A stretch of DNA of 64,000 nucleotides from positions 1,054,001 to 1,118,000 of the forward strand of contig MARA01000005.1 of NCBI GenBank assembly GCA_001792895.1, written 5' to 3'. A model generated the notes under the pieces. The model did no database searches and was not told the DNA's origin. It saw only the letters and a list, made by a program, of their open reading frames with translations. Below, piece after piece: positions 1 through 11,102 of the stretch; within the stretch, counting starts at the first letter, position 1; each line of letters opens with the position of its first letter. Origin of the DNA: Lentinus brumalis (taxonomy: Eukaryota; Basidiomycota; Agaricomycetes; Polyporales; Polyporaceae). Position numbers and translations under genes: made by a program.

Positions 1-2086
1 GTGGATCAACGCGTATTCGAGCATGACGACATTGAATATTGAAAGGGAGGAGGAAGTAACGTTCGGCCCCGCGCCGTCTCCAGTCCCAGCGTGAGCTCAG
101 GTAAGCGTGACGCCCGTGATGATCCGTGACGTGCTGTGACGCGCCGCGCCACCCAAGGCAGCAGGAGGTCGCGGCGCAAGTTCTGACCTCAGTTCTGCTC
201 GGAAAAATGTCCAAAAAATTGCGAAATGCATTGTAAAATAAGTGCTATTCAAGGGTTTAAACGAGCTCTAAAGGGAGCCCAGGACGAGCATCATGCCCGA
301 CGAGAGACACAAGAATAAGCGCCCGCGAGGTCGCGCAGGGCGAGGGCGCGCAATGGGACTGGGACTCGCTGATGGGACTGGGACTTGGCGCGCTGGGACT
401 GGGACTCGTCCGGGAGGAATGCGGTTTCCACCCCCGCCAATCTGGCAGGGAACCCCGCGAGAACGCGCAGGCAGCGGCGACAGCCATGCGCGAGTTCCAG
501 TCCCTCGCGTAGCTGAACGCCCTCTCACGACGCGTGAGCGGCCGGAGCGCCCGTGCGTCACTCCCTACGAATCGGGCAATGTCACGCATTCTCACCTCCT
601 GTTTTAGCAACTGGGGGCGATCGAGGGACTGTGGCTCTCCTCCTCCCTCCGAGCCTGTCTCCTCTCCAAGCGCGTGACGGACTGGGACTTGGCGCCCATT
701 GGGACTGCAACTCGCCATGAAGAAGGGTGAGGCGGACCATCTGTCCTCTTTCTAAGGGTCCGATGTCGTGGCAGCTAGAAGCTTCGAGCTCCACGAATCA
801 CTGGCAAGTCGTACACGTTTCTGACTCCGGGCTGCCTCTGGCCCCATGGATCCGTCTAGATCAAATATCTTAACGCAATAAAGCGGGGACAGTTGGTACC
901 CGCAGGAACCATCAAGTTGGCCTGTCGCCCGGTGACCACCTGTTCAACGAAGCACTCAATTTCTGTCATCCCCAGGGGCGTCGATGCAGTCGTTCAAGGT
1001 ATGTTACCCCCATCTGTTAGCATCTGCAGACTTTGTCGCTCATTTGAAGCCTTGTCATCAAATATGAGTTGGTATCTGTAATTGTCCACCGTCGTCGCCG
1101 GTTGACTCCAGCGCCTTATGAAGATTCGATGGTGCGTGGTTTCATTTGCGTCCCTGGCGGGTGCTGAGAGGAGGAAACTGGACAGTTACAGGATTAACAC
1201 GTCGGATCTGCGGCTAGCACGGGTACCGTCCATCTGTTCTGCGAAGACAGACCGAGTGAACATGAACACCGTGCCTCGGCGAGTTCGCGGCTTTGTCAGC
1301 AAGAAGGTTCGGTGATACGGACCAGCGTGGGTCGTGCCAGCCCTTACAGAACAATACGAACTTGACATGTTTGCAGCTGCTCGAAACAAGAACGACTTGG
1401 GACATAGGTGTGTGCATACTGTGCAAACGGACGCACTTTGCTTACCAGTCTCCTCAGCTGAACTGTCGCTTCATCAGTACAGAGATGCAGGCATGATGTG
1501 CGCAGCGACTCTCGATACCCACGGAGTCCACCAGATTATGTCGCGGTTGCAATCCATGCAGGCAGCAGTGCATCGTTCTGGACGATCACCCACAGGGACC
1601 GTCGCATGCCGCGCTGGACGGACGACAGATGAAGCCTTGAACGTGCACCCCATACGACCAATCATCCATACCGCGTCAAGTGTCGCTCACGTCCTATGCA
1701 GGGTCCATCAAATCGGCTCGAGTGCATTGTTGTCGGAAAAGTGTATGTCGGCATCATGGGCATCCTACCTGCAACTGACATGTTGATGGGCCAGCTGAGC
1801 GGCGCGGAGCGGAGCGAGTCCTCAGCGGTTTGCACGCGCACAACACAAACAAGCCGTTTCTTCTCATGAGTAGCGGACATCCGACCTCAAATCCGGAAGC
1901 CACACTTTAGACTAGAGGCCGTGGTTGTCGCTCCACTATGGTTCGTGCCTCAGCTTGTCAGAACAGAGGGGTCGCGACTTGTAAAGCTGTCTACGGTAGA
2001 CTCGGCAGATCTCAGCATACAGTTGGGTCAGGCCGAAGCCCACGGAGACGGTCCCTTGCTTGAGGTTCCTGCCGCTGCTGCTGGGA
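1..2086. other. no recognisable gene; G/C-rich opening segment
   Basis: I see no convincing coding exon here. Open frames are short, overlap on both strands and have no domain, signal peptide or splice structure. The left part carries a minisatellite (354-410) and a small perfect-armed palindrome around 525-540. The right end runs into the promoter of the secreted-protein gene. Confidence 0.5.
354..410. repeat. minisatellite of a G3-A-C-T motif
   Basis: The hexamer TGGGACTGGGACT recurs three times in about 57 bases with short C/T-G spacers. A further diverged copy lies near 679-715. It accounts for the Pro/Ser-rich and Gly/Thr-rich open frames on both strands, which are therefore not good gene candidates. 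Confidence 0.7.
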
Positions 2087-2094
2087 TATAAAAG
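2087..2094 (+). promoter_or_regulatory. TATA box of the secreted-protein gene
   Basis: TATAAAAG lies 89 bases upstream of the ATG at 2183. The same TATA-to-ATG distance (about 80-100 bases) is seen for the MFS, H3 and sedolisin genes in this window. Confidence 0.7.
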
Positions 2095-2182
2095 CTGGGC
2101 AGCATCGACCACAATTGCTCAGGTCACAAAGACTCTCGGTCAGACGCAGTCAAAGCCCACACCATACCACACCCTCTTCATA

Positions 2183-2662
2183 ATGTACTTCGCCATCGCC
2201 GCCGTTGTCCTTGCCGCGCTCTCCCAGGTCGCTCAGGCCACCCCGCTCTCCAGTGTCGCCACCCGGGTGGAGCCCGTCCGCCAGGCGGTGACCACCGCCG
2301 CGAAGTTCCCCGTTCACGACCTCGGCAGCGTCGCCGCTCACCCGAACGTCACCCTGCCCTCGGGGGCCGTCCACAGCGACGTAGCTGGCGGGGCGGGTGC
2401 ACTTCTACTCCTCTGCCCATCCATCAACTGCCTGAGCTGCTTCTCGTTCGACCTGGGCACTCTCGCACTCACGAACGAGTGTCTCATCGACCAGTCGAGC
2501 ACCTTCGCATCCGCGGCCATCAGCCAGCCGAGTAACGCGGGCCTGCCCTTCGAGGTCCTCATCGGTCCGGCCGGCTGCCTCTCGTTCGCGCAGATCCCTG
2601 CTGTGAATGAGTGCTTCAACGTCAACCCCGCCCCCTTCGCCGACTTCGCCATTCTCACGTGA
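2183..2662 (+). CDS. small secreted cysteine-containing protein
   Basis: One intronless frame of 159 residues. The N-terminus (MYFAIAAVVLAALSQVAQA) is a typical signal peptide, with cleavage likely after the Ala-Gln-Ala near residue 19. A Val/Thr/Ala-rich segment follows, then a C-terminal half with six cysteines, three of them clustered in a CxxxxCxxC pattern near the middle. The open frame extends 5' to 2060, but the TATA box at 2087 lies inside that extension, so the ATG at 2183 is the sensible start. No family is recognised. Size, signal peptide, cysteine number and a strong TATA promoter fit a small secreted protein (effector-like or cell-wall-associated). Function is unknown. Confidence 0.75.
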   Translation: MYFAIAAVVLAALSQVAQATPLSSVATRVEPVRQAVTTAAKFPVHDLGSVAAHPNVTLPSGAVHSDVAGGAGALLLLCPSINCLSCFSFDLGTLALTNECLIDQSSTFASAAISQPSNAGLPFEVLIGPAGCLSFAQIPAVNECFNVNPAPFADFAILT

Positions 2663-3978
2663 AAGGGCTCGCTCACAGTGCGTCTCAACCTTCATATACC
2701 TATAGTTCACTCTTACTCACGCTGGAGTCAACCTCTTCAGGTTCACTTAACCGCCGCCGCAAGAGAATTGCAGAGAGTCGCACTTGGGTCCCAATCCGCA
2801 TTCTGATTCTGAAGGGGCCGTAGTTCATATCGTGTCGAAGTTTTTGTCTGCTCGTTAGGTTGCTGGGTTGATCGGTCTTGTAAAAGGTCTTATGTGGAAT
2901 TGTATATCGCGTTGATGCCTATCGGGTTAGCCCGCTTATGCCTGGCCCTGGGTGACCGACACTTTCCAACTGAGTCGATATCAAGAGACGTGAATCGGTA
3001 CAACTACTTGGACATGGACCGTCTAGATAACCGACAAGGGATAGGCTTGTAGAGGCGTTATAAGTATGAAGTCTGATACAACAAGTGGTCTTGAGTGCCC
3101 GAGTTGACCAACGCTGACAGCGGCGACAAGGAAGACGATCATGCGGCATTCCACAGGTAGCTCGCGCCAACCGTTGAGCTTGAATACGAGTCTCTCCGTC
3201 GTCAGAACATTGTGCTGTCTCGGCCATACTATACAATAGGCCTTCCGTCTGTGACCTTTACGGTAACATACGGCAGCTGTATTGGCATCTTGGCGGTCGC
3301 AGTCCCTGCGCTTTCCTGTCATATACCACCTCCACGGCGGCCGTCTTGTCGTCGTTACAGTCGCAAGTCACGAGCGCATCGAGTGGCAAGAGTTACAACT
3401 CACGAAGTATGTGGGCCAAAATACTCCGCAAGAAGACATCAATTTCAGAATGCAGCGGGAGTCGTTCCCAGAACTAGAAAGCTGGCCAGTGTGTGCAGCT
3501 GCCTGAGAGTCTGACCGGGGTCTGACTTACGGACACCGGAACTCCAGCAAGTCCTACATACAGGCGACCTCAGACTCCTCGCCGCTGCACCATTGGTCGA
3601 TCCCCGTGAATGGAGAGCAGGACAAGCTGTCGCAACACGCCACGGTCGGCATCCACCTGATCTGCACTAACGGGCCAGCGCACGCATGTCCCGATGTGCC
3701 CCGTCGACGCAGTGCAGCAAGAAGCGAACTCGGTTCGTTGAACCACACGACTGTAGTCAAATCACGATAGGATGGCTCGATTCTCAAGCACGCACCTGTC
3801 CCCTAGCATATCCCGCTCAGGATTGGGATGGACCTCGAAACCACGCGATGCATAGTTGGATAGTGGAATGACGTGTCATTCCCATTAAGACAATATACGA
3901 TAGCCTGGGCAACCGCACGTCAGAGACAATGCCAGATAATAAGAACGAGGACGTACGACTCGTTGAGGTAGATGGCAA
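2663..3978. other. intergenic, nothing recognised
   Basis: 1.3 kb between the secreted-protein gene and the 3' end of the ribosomal protein gene. Open frames are short, overlapping and without domains. Confidence 0.5.
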
Positions 3979-4881
3979 CTACGCAGCATCAGAAACAACC
4001 TTTTGTCGGTCCTCGCGGATACGGCTCTTCACGTCCGCAATCGCCTGCTCCCTCTCGGAACGACGCTCCGCGATAAGACGGAGGATGTTGCCCCTCGACG
4101 CCGTGGTACCCGTCCTCCACTTCCATCCCTTTCCGTCCACCGACCGAGTGTGGCGGAGGAAGTACTCGGCCATGTCGCGCTCCCGCTTGCCCACGAGCAG
4201 AGTTTGTTCCAGCCACTTCCTGCGCTCGGCCCTATCTGACGCGGACATATCCTCCTCAGCCTGCGGGTAGTAGAACGGCTCGACGAGACCGACGACAGCG
4301 CGCTTGTATGTCCGATCGGCGATGGTCGACACGGGACGTCCACGGCCCTTGCGAAGGGGAGACTGGTAGTTGTCGGTGCGGATGTACGTCGTTTGGACGC
4401 CATAGACCGCGAGGAGGTACGAGCGGATGTCCGTCTTCGTGACCGACTGAGGAACACGGAAGGTCGCCTCGTACGGGTTGTACGGCTGTCCTGCGGGAGT
4501 ATGGTTGCGGACCATCTTGAAGATGACATTGGGCAGGTAAACCTTCTGGCCGACGACCTCTGACTCCTTCTCCCCGTCCTCCCGCACGACCTCCCGCACA
4601 CCACGCACTCTGCTCCGCTTCCCGTCCAACCTCTCCAGCCACTCTGCCTCGCTCAAGGTCCTTCCATCGGACTGCAGAAGTTCGCCCTTGGCCAGCGCGC
4701 GCTGGTACCGCGCAAAATCGGATGGTGTGAGGCCTTCAGGTGTCGCGTCAGACTGGAGGGGTTCCACGTCGAGGCCTTTTCGTGCACGGCGTAGGCGAAC
4801 TGCTCGGGGTGTCGATGCCGTCCGCGCTATAGCCGCCGCCTCGGGGATAGTCGCGTACAGACGGCGGAGAGTGGCGAACAT
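3979..4881 (-). CDS. mitochondrial large-subunit ribosomal protein uL23m (MRP20/MRPL23 type)
   Basis: A 300-residue single-exon protein. The central block around residues 130-190 is the L23 fold: it starts near LPNVIFKMVRN, runs through NPYEATFRVPQSVTKTDIR and ends in the V-Y-G-V-x-T loop that contacts 23S-type rRNA at the peptide exit tunnel. The N-terminus (MFATLRRLYATIPEAA) is basic, hydroxylated and free of acid, as expected for a mitochondrial targeting peptide. The long basic C-terminal extension is usual for fungal mitoribosomal L23. The frame stays open upstream to 5130, but that part is unlike any L23 and starting at 4881 gives the targeting peptide. Role: structural component of the mitoribosome. 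Confidence 0.88.
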   Translation of the reverse strand: MFATLRRLYATIPEAAAIARTASTPRAVRLRRARKGLDVEPLQSDATPEGLTPSDFARYQRALAKGELLQSDGRTLSEAEWLERLDGKRSRVRGVREVVREDGEKESEVVGQKVYLPNVIFKMVRNHTPAGQPYNPYEATFRVPQSVTKTDIRSYLLAVYGVQTTYIRTDNYQSPLRKGRGRPVSTIADRTYKRAVVGLVEPFYYPQAEEDMSASDRAERRKWLEQTLLVGKRERDMAEYFLRHTRSVDGKGWKWRTGTTASRGNILRLIAERRSEREQAIADVKSRIREDRQKVVSDAA

Positions 4882-7800
4882 AGCTAGAGAGTGTTGGCAG
4901 CTCAAGCACGCTCTGGAATTTCTTTGCGATAATCGAGAGAGCGCGGCAACCAAAGCGCCGAAAGCACACTTGTCAATTTCGCTTACCTGAGCTTCAAACT
5001 GCTGCTTTCGGAGTTGAGAACCACACCTTCTGCCAACGGGACTTCGGAGTCTTTCCGAGTACGATCTTGCTCTTGCCAACCAGGTCAAGTCTACAACCTT
5101 TACTGGCTTGCCTTCTGAATTCACGGACACTGACTTATCCGAGAGTCTTCAGACCAGAGGGCTTACTGACTCCGGGGAGGGCCACGGCTCCGAGTCGAGG
5201 AACTACACGGTCAAGGACGTAGAATTGGTTTCAGTGGGCACTGGGGTCAGTAATTCCAGATGCTTCAATTGAAGGGCTGACACGTCGGAAACAGTGCAAA
5301 ACTTATGTCATCTCGACTCGCCGTGTGGACACAGGACGACCGTCAAAGATATCTGTGGTAGACCGTCTTTGTGCTCACTAGCATCACCTCCAACGTGACG
5401 AGGGGCCCGTCCAGATTGCCATCTCCCATGTTGGTTTCGTATGTGAGCACTGTGTGTGCGTGCGGCCCATAGGACTCCAGTGCATGTACCACTCAATACA
5501 AGCCCGCGGATAAGTGCGATCAGTGAAGCCTCGTGGCGTTACTGACAGATTGTCTGCTTTAGACTTTCATCATCTGGCGGACTGGGATGTATACCTGGAC
5601 CATTTGGAGGAAAAACGAAGATGACTGACATGACTGTCCATGTAGCGTACTGCCTCGGGTGTGGGCAAGAAGTGCCGTCGGCTGGGCAAAGGCACTCGTG
5701 CGAAGGTCGGCGAATTCTGTATCTTCGAAGAATCATCACGCCAGTCTCTAACTTGTGACATTGTACACTGCAGTACATCGAGGCTGTACAAGTGTTAAAA
5801 AGCCTTTCTTCAGGCTTCACGCCGGGTCCAGCGACTGCGTCCGCAAGAATGGTCTCCATATATGTATATGACAACGGCGCACAACGTGCCCTATCGCCGC
5901 TTCAAGCTCGAACCTCAACCCATGCCAATCGTCGCACTTCCTTGCACAAAATGTTCCACCCCTCCCTTCAAGTTCTCGACGCGTCAACGTCTGAAGTACG
6001 ACCAGTGCAACCGAGACATCCCGCCCATCCGCAGCCTCGCGTCCATCCTTCGCCTTCCCATGGTTTCGTGCGCCATCAGGCATGCCTTTCTCCGCATGGT
6101 CTGGCGGCCATGAGCTCGGAATGGCACCAAGTTCGCTTCCGTCCGCATCGACTTCTTCGTCCCAACATTCGACAACTATTGCGACCTTCACTAGCTCATC
6201 TCGGCTCGGCGGGACTGTTATTCTGGTATATGTGACGATGCAGTGTCCGGAGGATGTCCTTTATGGCTGTACATAGACCAGATGAACCTCCAGGTTTGTT
6301 CTGATGGTACACTCCACGTTTCCGCTCTCATCTGGAGTCTTATCAGCAGGGACCGATCCGTTCCCGCGCTCAAACTAGATGCACCCAGTGAAGCGATCTC
6401 ATCGTTAACATGCCAGTCTTTCTCTCAAATGTCGACCAATAGTCGAAGCGACATCCTGGACATTATCCGGCCATCTCAACAGCCCGGTCAGTTAGTTCAC
6501 ATACAAGCGATGGTAGATCTCCCCTGACAAGCTCGTTGGTCTAAAGATCTCTCGTCCCTCAAAGATCGTCCTTTGAGAGCGAGCAACCAAAAGTTGATCT
6601 TGGACCAAGGCTACTTGGAGGGGAAGACGAAGTACTTCCCCGTAAGCTTCGCATAAATCGCTCTCGCCGGTCCCACCGTGGAGAGGAACATGCTCCTTCT
6701 ACTTAGCGGATGCCGCACACCTGGCGGACGTGACATCGCCGGTCCGGATGTAATCGGCGACATGTCGCCGAATGCAGCGGTATCTGAGAAGGCCGAATCA
6801 CAGGTACCGCCGCCGAGGTATGTGGCTCGGACTACACAACCCGTAGAGCGGGCACGGACACGACTGTGACGATGCGCTCCGGCTCGGGATCATCGGATAG
6901 TTGCCCACCCCCGCCGCCGTACTCGCAGCAAACGACTGGGCGCAAAGGCGGGCTCTTGGTGCTTCGAGCTTTGGAGACTTTCGTCTCCCGTCCGCTGACC
7001 TTGAACGTTTACGCTTAGCAGTTCTGGTCTGTTTTCTTACATACTCGCATTCAGATTTGCCAGCTCATGTGGAGGCGACAACCACAACCGCATATGAACT
7101 CAACGGGCTATGGGCCGGACGCAATCCGGTGAGTGTTCCTACTGAAGCGGATGGCTTGAGTCAGCAGAGAGGTGTGCCGGTGTTCTGTCAGCCATCGCCA
7201 GCGCGAGCAATGTACCTGGAACCCATGCTTAGTCTCAGTAGTACGTAGCACAGCGCTCGTGGCCCTGGGCGCGCTGCCAGTGTCGCCATCTTTGAGTGAT
7301 CCCGGCCTTCCTAGGGTAGTTCTCGGTTGCTCATCCTTCCTTCTCCTTGCCAGATCGCAACGCATGACAGTCGGGAACAGCGGTTTGGTCAGCAATGACT
7401 ACTTACCAGTAGGTCTACTTGGCCGTGTGCATCGATTCTGCGCTGTCACGACGGCGTACTGACCCCGGAAACAGAGAGCTGCCTGCGTGTGCAAAGCTTG
7501 AGATGCCACACGCCTCGTACACCGCGGCACTGAGGTGACATCATCCTGTAACGTCGCACGCGGGCGTCTAGAAGTGCGTGTCCGACGGGATCGCGTCCTG
7601 TCGCGTGGCGTGGGTCAATGGAGCCACAGCCACCGGGCGCGCGCCTCCTCCGACGCTGGTCTCTGTCCTTCTCTGCCAGATCTGAGCTCGACGGCAGGAA
7701 GTTCGACGCATTATTACGGAAGCTGTGGTTTGTGCGCTGCTTGCACTGAGCGCCGTTGCTCACTGCGCTGCAGATGTGCGTTGAAGCCCGTTCGTCGGAG

Positions 7801-7980
7801 TCCGTCTGACCAAGCAGGCTGCGAGCTGACTTCATGGTGTCCGTCGAATGGCCCGCCGGAAAAGGAAACGATGTATCTAGAAGCCGGTCGATCGCCCTCG
7901 TCAAAGGCGATCTTGGCAGACTTACGGATATTCGCTGACCCCAGTGCTCCCCCGTCGGACGTGCTCCCAAACCGCGTCCT
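4882..7980. other. 3.1 kb without a supported gene
   Basis: Around 5790-6235 all three plus frames and a minus frame are open for more than 240 bases, but none has a domain, bias or splice signal that singles it out. A small stem (CTCAAAG/CTTTGAG) lies near 6558-6577. The right end is promoter for the transporter gene. Confidence 0.45.
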
Positions 7981-7984
7981 CATA

Positions 7985-7993
7985 CATATATAA
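7985..7993 (+). promoter_or_regulatory. TATA box of the MFS gene
   Basis: CATATATAA lies about 75 bases before the ATG at 8063 and precedes a pyrimidine-rich leader. Confidence 0.6.
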
Positions 7994-8062
7994 TGCTCTC
8001 CAGGATCTTCCACCGTCTTCTGGTACCTTTTTTCTTCTTAACGTCGCCTCCCTTCCCCCTCC

Positions 8063-9895
8063 ATGGCTGCCCGTCCCTCCTCAGCAAACGCGCCAGGCAC
8101 GCAAGAAGTGTCGACAGAGCCCAGTTCTCGCACACCCACCTTTGTCGAGTCCCAAGACCATCTACGAGATGCCGAAGACGTCAACTCCGAGTTCGAGCAC
8201 GAGGCCTATGGCCCCGCGCCCGGTGAAAAGCCCGAGGACTCTTACGAGGTGATCATGGGCCCCAACGATCCCGACAACCCAAAGACCTGGAAACATTGGT
8301 ATAGGTGGTATATCACTGCGCTGTCGGCAATACTGGTTCTCAACGCGTGCGTATTCTGTCTGTTCTCACTTCATGCATCATGCTCATCCCCCGTATCACT
8401 AGTACATTCGCATCGTCAGCGCCATCAGGAATCGTGAGACAACTCATGGAGGAGTTCACATTCAGTACCGAGGTCGCCACTCTGACGATCGCGCTATTCG
8501 TCGCCGGCTACTGCGTCGGCCCGCTCCTCTGGGGCCCGCTGTCTGAACAAGTTGGACGAAAGCCCGTGTTTGTGGCTAGCTTCATCGTATATACCGGTTT
8601 CCAAGTCGGATGTGCCCTCGCCCCGAATACTGCTGCCATCCTCATCTTCCGGTTCCTCGGAGGCACCTTCGCAGCAGCGCCGTTGGCTAATAGCGGGTAT
8701 GTGCTGTCCCCTGTGTTCCTTAATGTCAAGCTAACTGGTCTCCCAGTGCGGTCATGGCTGATATCTGGGATGCCGACACTCGCGGGAAGGCTCTTGCTCT
8801 CTTCACCCTCGCGCCGTTTGCGGGTCCCGCGCTCGGTCCGACCGTGAGTGGCTTCATGACCGTGTCCGGTGTTTCGTGGCGTTGGGTGTTCTGGGTCCAG
8901 ACCATCTTTGCTGGTGTCTGTCTGTTGTTCGTGATCTTCACGCTCCCTGAGACCTATGTGTAAGTTGCACGACATCATATACACGTGCCCGGGCTGACCC
9001 AGTGTTTCTCCAGGCCTATCCTGCTCGTACGGCGTGCAGAGAAGCTGCGCAAGGAGACAGGCGACACTCGCTACTGGGCGCCGCTCGAGAGGAACAAGAA
9101 GACGTTCAGCCAGCACGTGAAGCATGTGCTCGCCCGTCCCTTCCTGATTCTCTTCCGTGAGCCGATGCTCATCGCCATCACCCTCTACATGAGTGTACGT
9201 CCTATGTCCTCCGTTTTCACTCGGCTTTCCTAACGTCCGTGTCGCAGTTCATCTATGGGGTGATGTACCTTCTTTTCGAGGCGTACCCGATCGTGTTCAC
9301 CATTGGTCACGGCTTCAACGAGGGCATCTCCGGGCTCATGTTTTTGCCCATCTTCCTCGGAGGTGTTTTGGGCGTCGCCATCTACCTGTTCGTCTTCAAC
9401 CCCGCCTACTACCGCGCCATGCAGAAGTACGCTCCGGCACCCGTTCCTCCAGAATTCCGCCTGGGCCCCTGCCTCTGGGCGGCACCGATCTACACCCTGT
9501 CATTCTTCTGGTTCGGCTGGACGTCGTACCCATCCGTCTCGTACTGGGCGCCACTCATGGCGGGCGTGCCGATGGGATGCGCGATCGTGTTCCTCTTCAA
9601 CGGGTTGTTCAACTACACCATCGACGCGTACCTCTTCGTCGCGGCATCCGCGCTGTCGTCGATGACCGTTGTGCGGTCGCTCTTCGGCGCGGGCTTCCCC
9701 ATGTTCGCGACGCAGATGTACGAGACCCTGAACCCGCGCTGGGCGTCGACGCTGCTCGGGCTCATCGCGCTCGTCATGACCCCGATCCCCTTCGTGCTCC
9801 AGAAGTTCGGCAACAGGCTGAGGCGGAAGAGCAAGTACGCGCCGAGCGCGCCGCCCGCTCCGCCTGTCACTGGGGAGAAGAAGCAGGCTGTATGA
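8063..9895 (+). CDS. MFS transporter, DHA1 drug/polyamine:H+ antiporter type
   Basis: Five exons (8063-8346, 8403-8696, 8747-8959, 9014-9194, 9248-9895) give 539 residues without a break; introns are 50-56 bp with GT-AG ends. The hydrophilic acidic N-terminus ends in the DPDNPKTWKHWYRW block typical of fungal polyamine/multidrug MFS proteins of the TPO1 group. Then come TM1, the conserved A-P-S-G-I region, the MFS motif A (GPLSEQVGRKP) between TM2 and TM3, and motif C (AGPALGPTVSGF) in TM5, the antiporter signature. About 12 membrane segments are expected. The C-terminus is short and basic. It likely exports polyamines, fungicides or other small toxic compounds at the plasma membrane by proton antiport; the substrate cannot be read from sequence. 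Confidence 0.9.
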
Positions 9896-10018
9896 CCCCT
9901 TGGCCGCGATTCGAGACTCGAAGCAGTTTACTTATGCCGAATGAAGACGCATGGACGCTGACGTTGACGGACGCTCCGGCATTCTCTAGATCTGGCCTTG
10001 GCTGCATTCTTAATGACG

Positions 10019-10086
10019 ACCACACACGCCCACACACATCACTACCCGCACACGCACACGCACACGCACACACACTCACACTCACA
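10019..10086. repeat. CA-rich microsatellite
   Basis: An imperfect (CACACA/CACACG) run just downstream of the MFS stop codon, probably within its 3' region. Confidence 0.75.
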
Positions 10087-10536
10087 ATGCCACATTACTC
10101 ACCACTACTGATACTCATAGATTCATACCTACTTTATCCATAATTGCGACTACCTTCTTCCGCGTTCCAGGCATCATCGTTACCGTGACGCTTACCACCC
10201 ACATGCCGTGCACATTGCGCTACCACTCTGTATCAGTACATACGTACTCTCGCTCTCGCTCGTGTTTTCTCGTCCTCCTTTTGGTTTTATGTTGGTGTTA
10301 CTGATGTTGGTGTTACTGTAGTAGCTATGCTTGCCGCAATGCATCGTTTGCACGCACATCCAGAAAACTAAGGTTCGGAGCAAGTTCGGAGCAATCGGAG
10401 CAAGTCCTTGCTCCGGCGCTTGCTTCGCAGCGGGAGCACGAAATTGGAAAGTTTATTGTCTCTCCTAGGCAGCCCACGATCCGACAAGCTGTATGTACAT
10501 AGCTGCAGGCCAAACTCAGGAAAGAGTTCAACGTTC

Positions 10537-10716
10537 ACACGACGTGCACCGCCAGAAAACCTGGTCGGTGAAAGGGATGTTTCCATCCAGGCGGAGGATG
10601 ACTTTCCTTTGTTTTAGCGAGCGCTTAGGCCCCGAAACGGTGAAAGTTCAAAGGTTAGCCCAGCCTGGACTATCATCCCTTTCACCTACCGGTTTTCTGG
10701 CGGGTGCACGTCGTGT
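10537..10716. mobile_element. MITE-like inverted-repeat element (hairpin)
   Basis: Left arm 10537-10579 and right arm 10674-10716, both 43 bases, are reverse complements except for one single-base gap and three to four mismatches near the middle. The arms begin ACACGACGTGCACC and end GGTGAAAGGGATG. Weaker complementarity continues inward for about 15 bases, leaving a loop of about 60-90 bases. No open frame and no clear target duplication is visible. The structure fits a small non-autonomous DNA element or another foldback; transcribed, it would form a long hairpin. Confidence 0.6.
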
Positions 10717-11102
10717 CACGCTCCCACAGCTGATCTCCGCTGAATGAGTGCTTGTCTTATGGCGCCTGGGCTGCGCTGCTGTTATTCAAGCCGCTCCTTG
10801 TTTTCCAGTACTTCCGGGTCCGACATGCATGCTCAGCGCTCAGCAATGGCAGTGTCCGCCGCGTTCAAGTTCTGAACTTTGAAGAGCACTGTCATGGTAA
10901 CACAGAGATTTGCCGGTCAGGCACTGGGCTCGGCGTATGATTCTGATCGTCATGATGACATGATCCAGCAACCCTTCCTTGAAGTTGAACAGCCTTGAAC
11001 GACTCCGAGGCACTACTCCTCGGTGCGAACGTTGCCTCCATCCTCACGAAGGGTGGTCGCTGAGCCTGATTGTAGCCCACTCACACTGACAGCTCGAGCA
11101 AC

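Larger units (their letters stand above)
9896..11102. other. intergenic with simple repeats and a hairpin element
   Basis: Contains the CA-rich tract at 10019-10086, a short tandem duplication (ATGTTGGTGTTACTG twice, 10289-10319), a TTCGGAGCAA triplication near 10373-10402 and the inverted repeat at 10537-10716. No coding exon was recognised. Confidence 0.5.

Noticed and set aside
4882..5130. 5' extension of the uL23m frame
   Set aside because: Not L23-like, and it would bury the mitochondrial targeting peptide that begins at 4881.
9193..10143. 316-codon plus-strand frame over the last MFS exon
   Set aside because: Shadow frame, Arg/Pro/His-rich, running beside the genuine exon 5 of the transporter.
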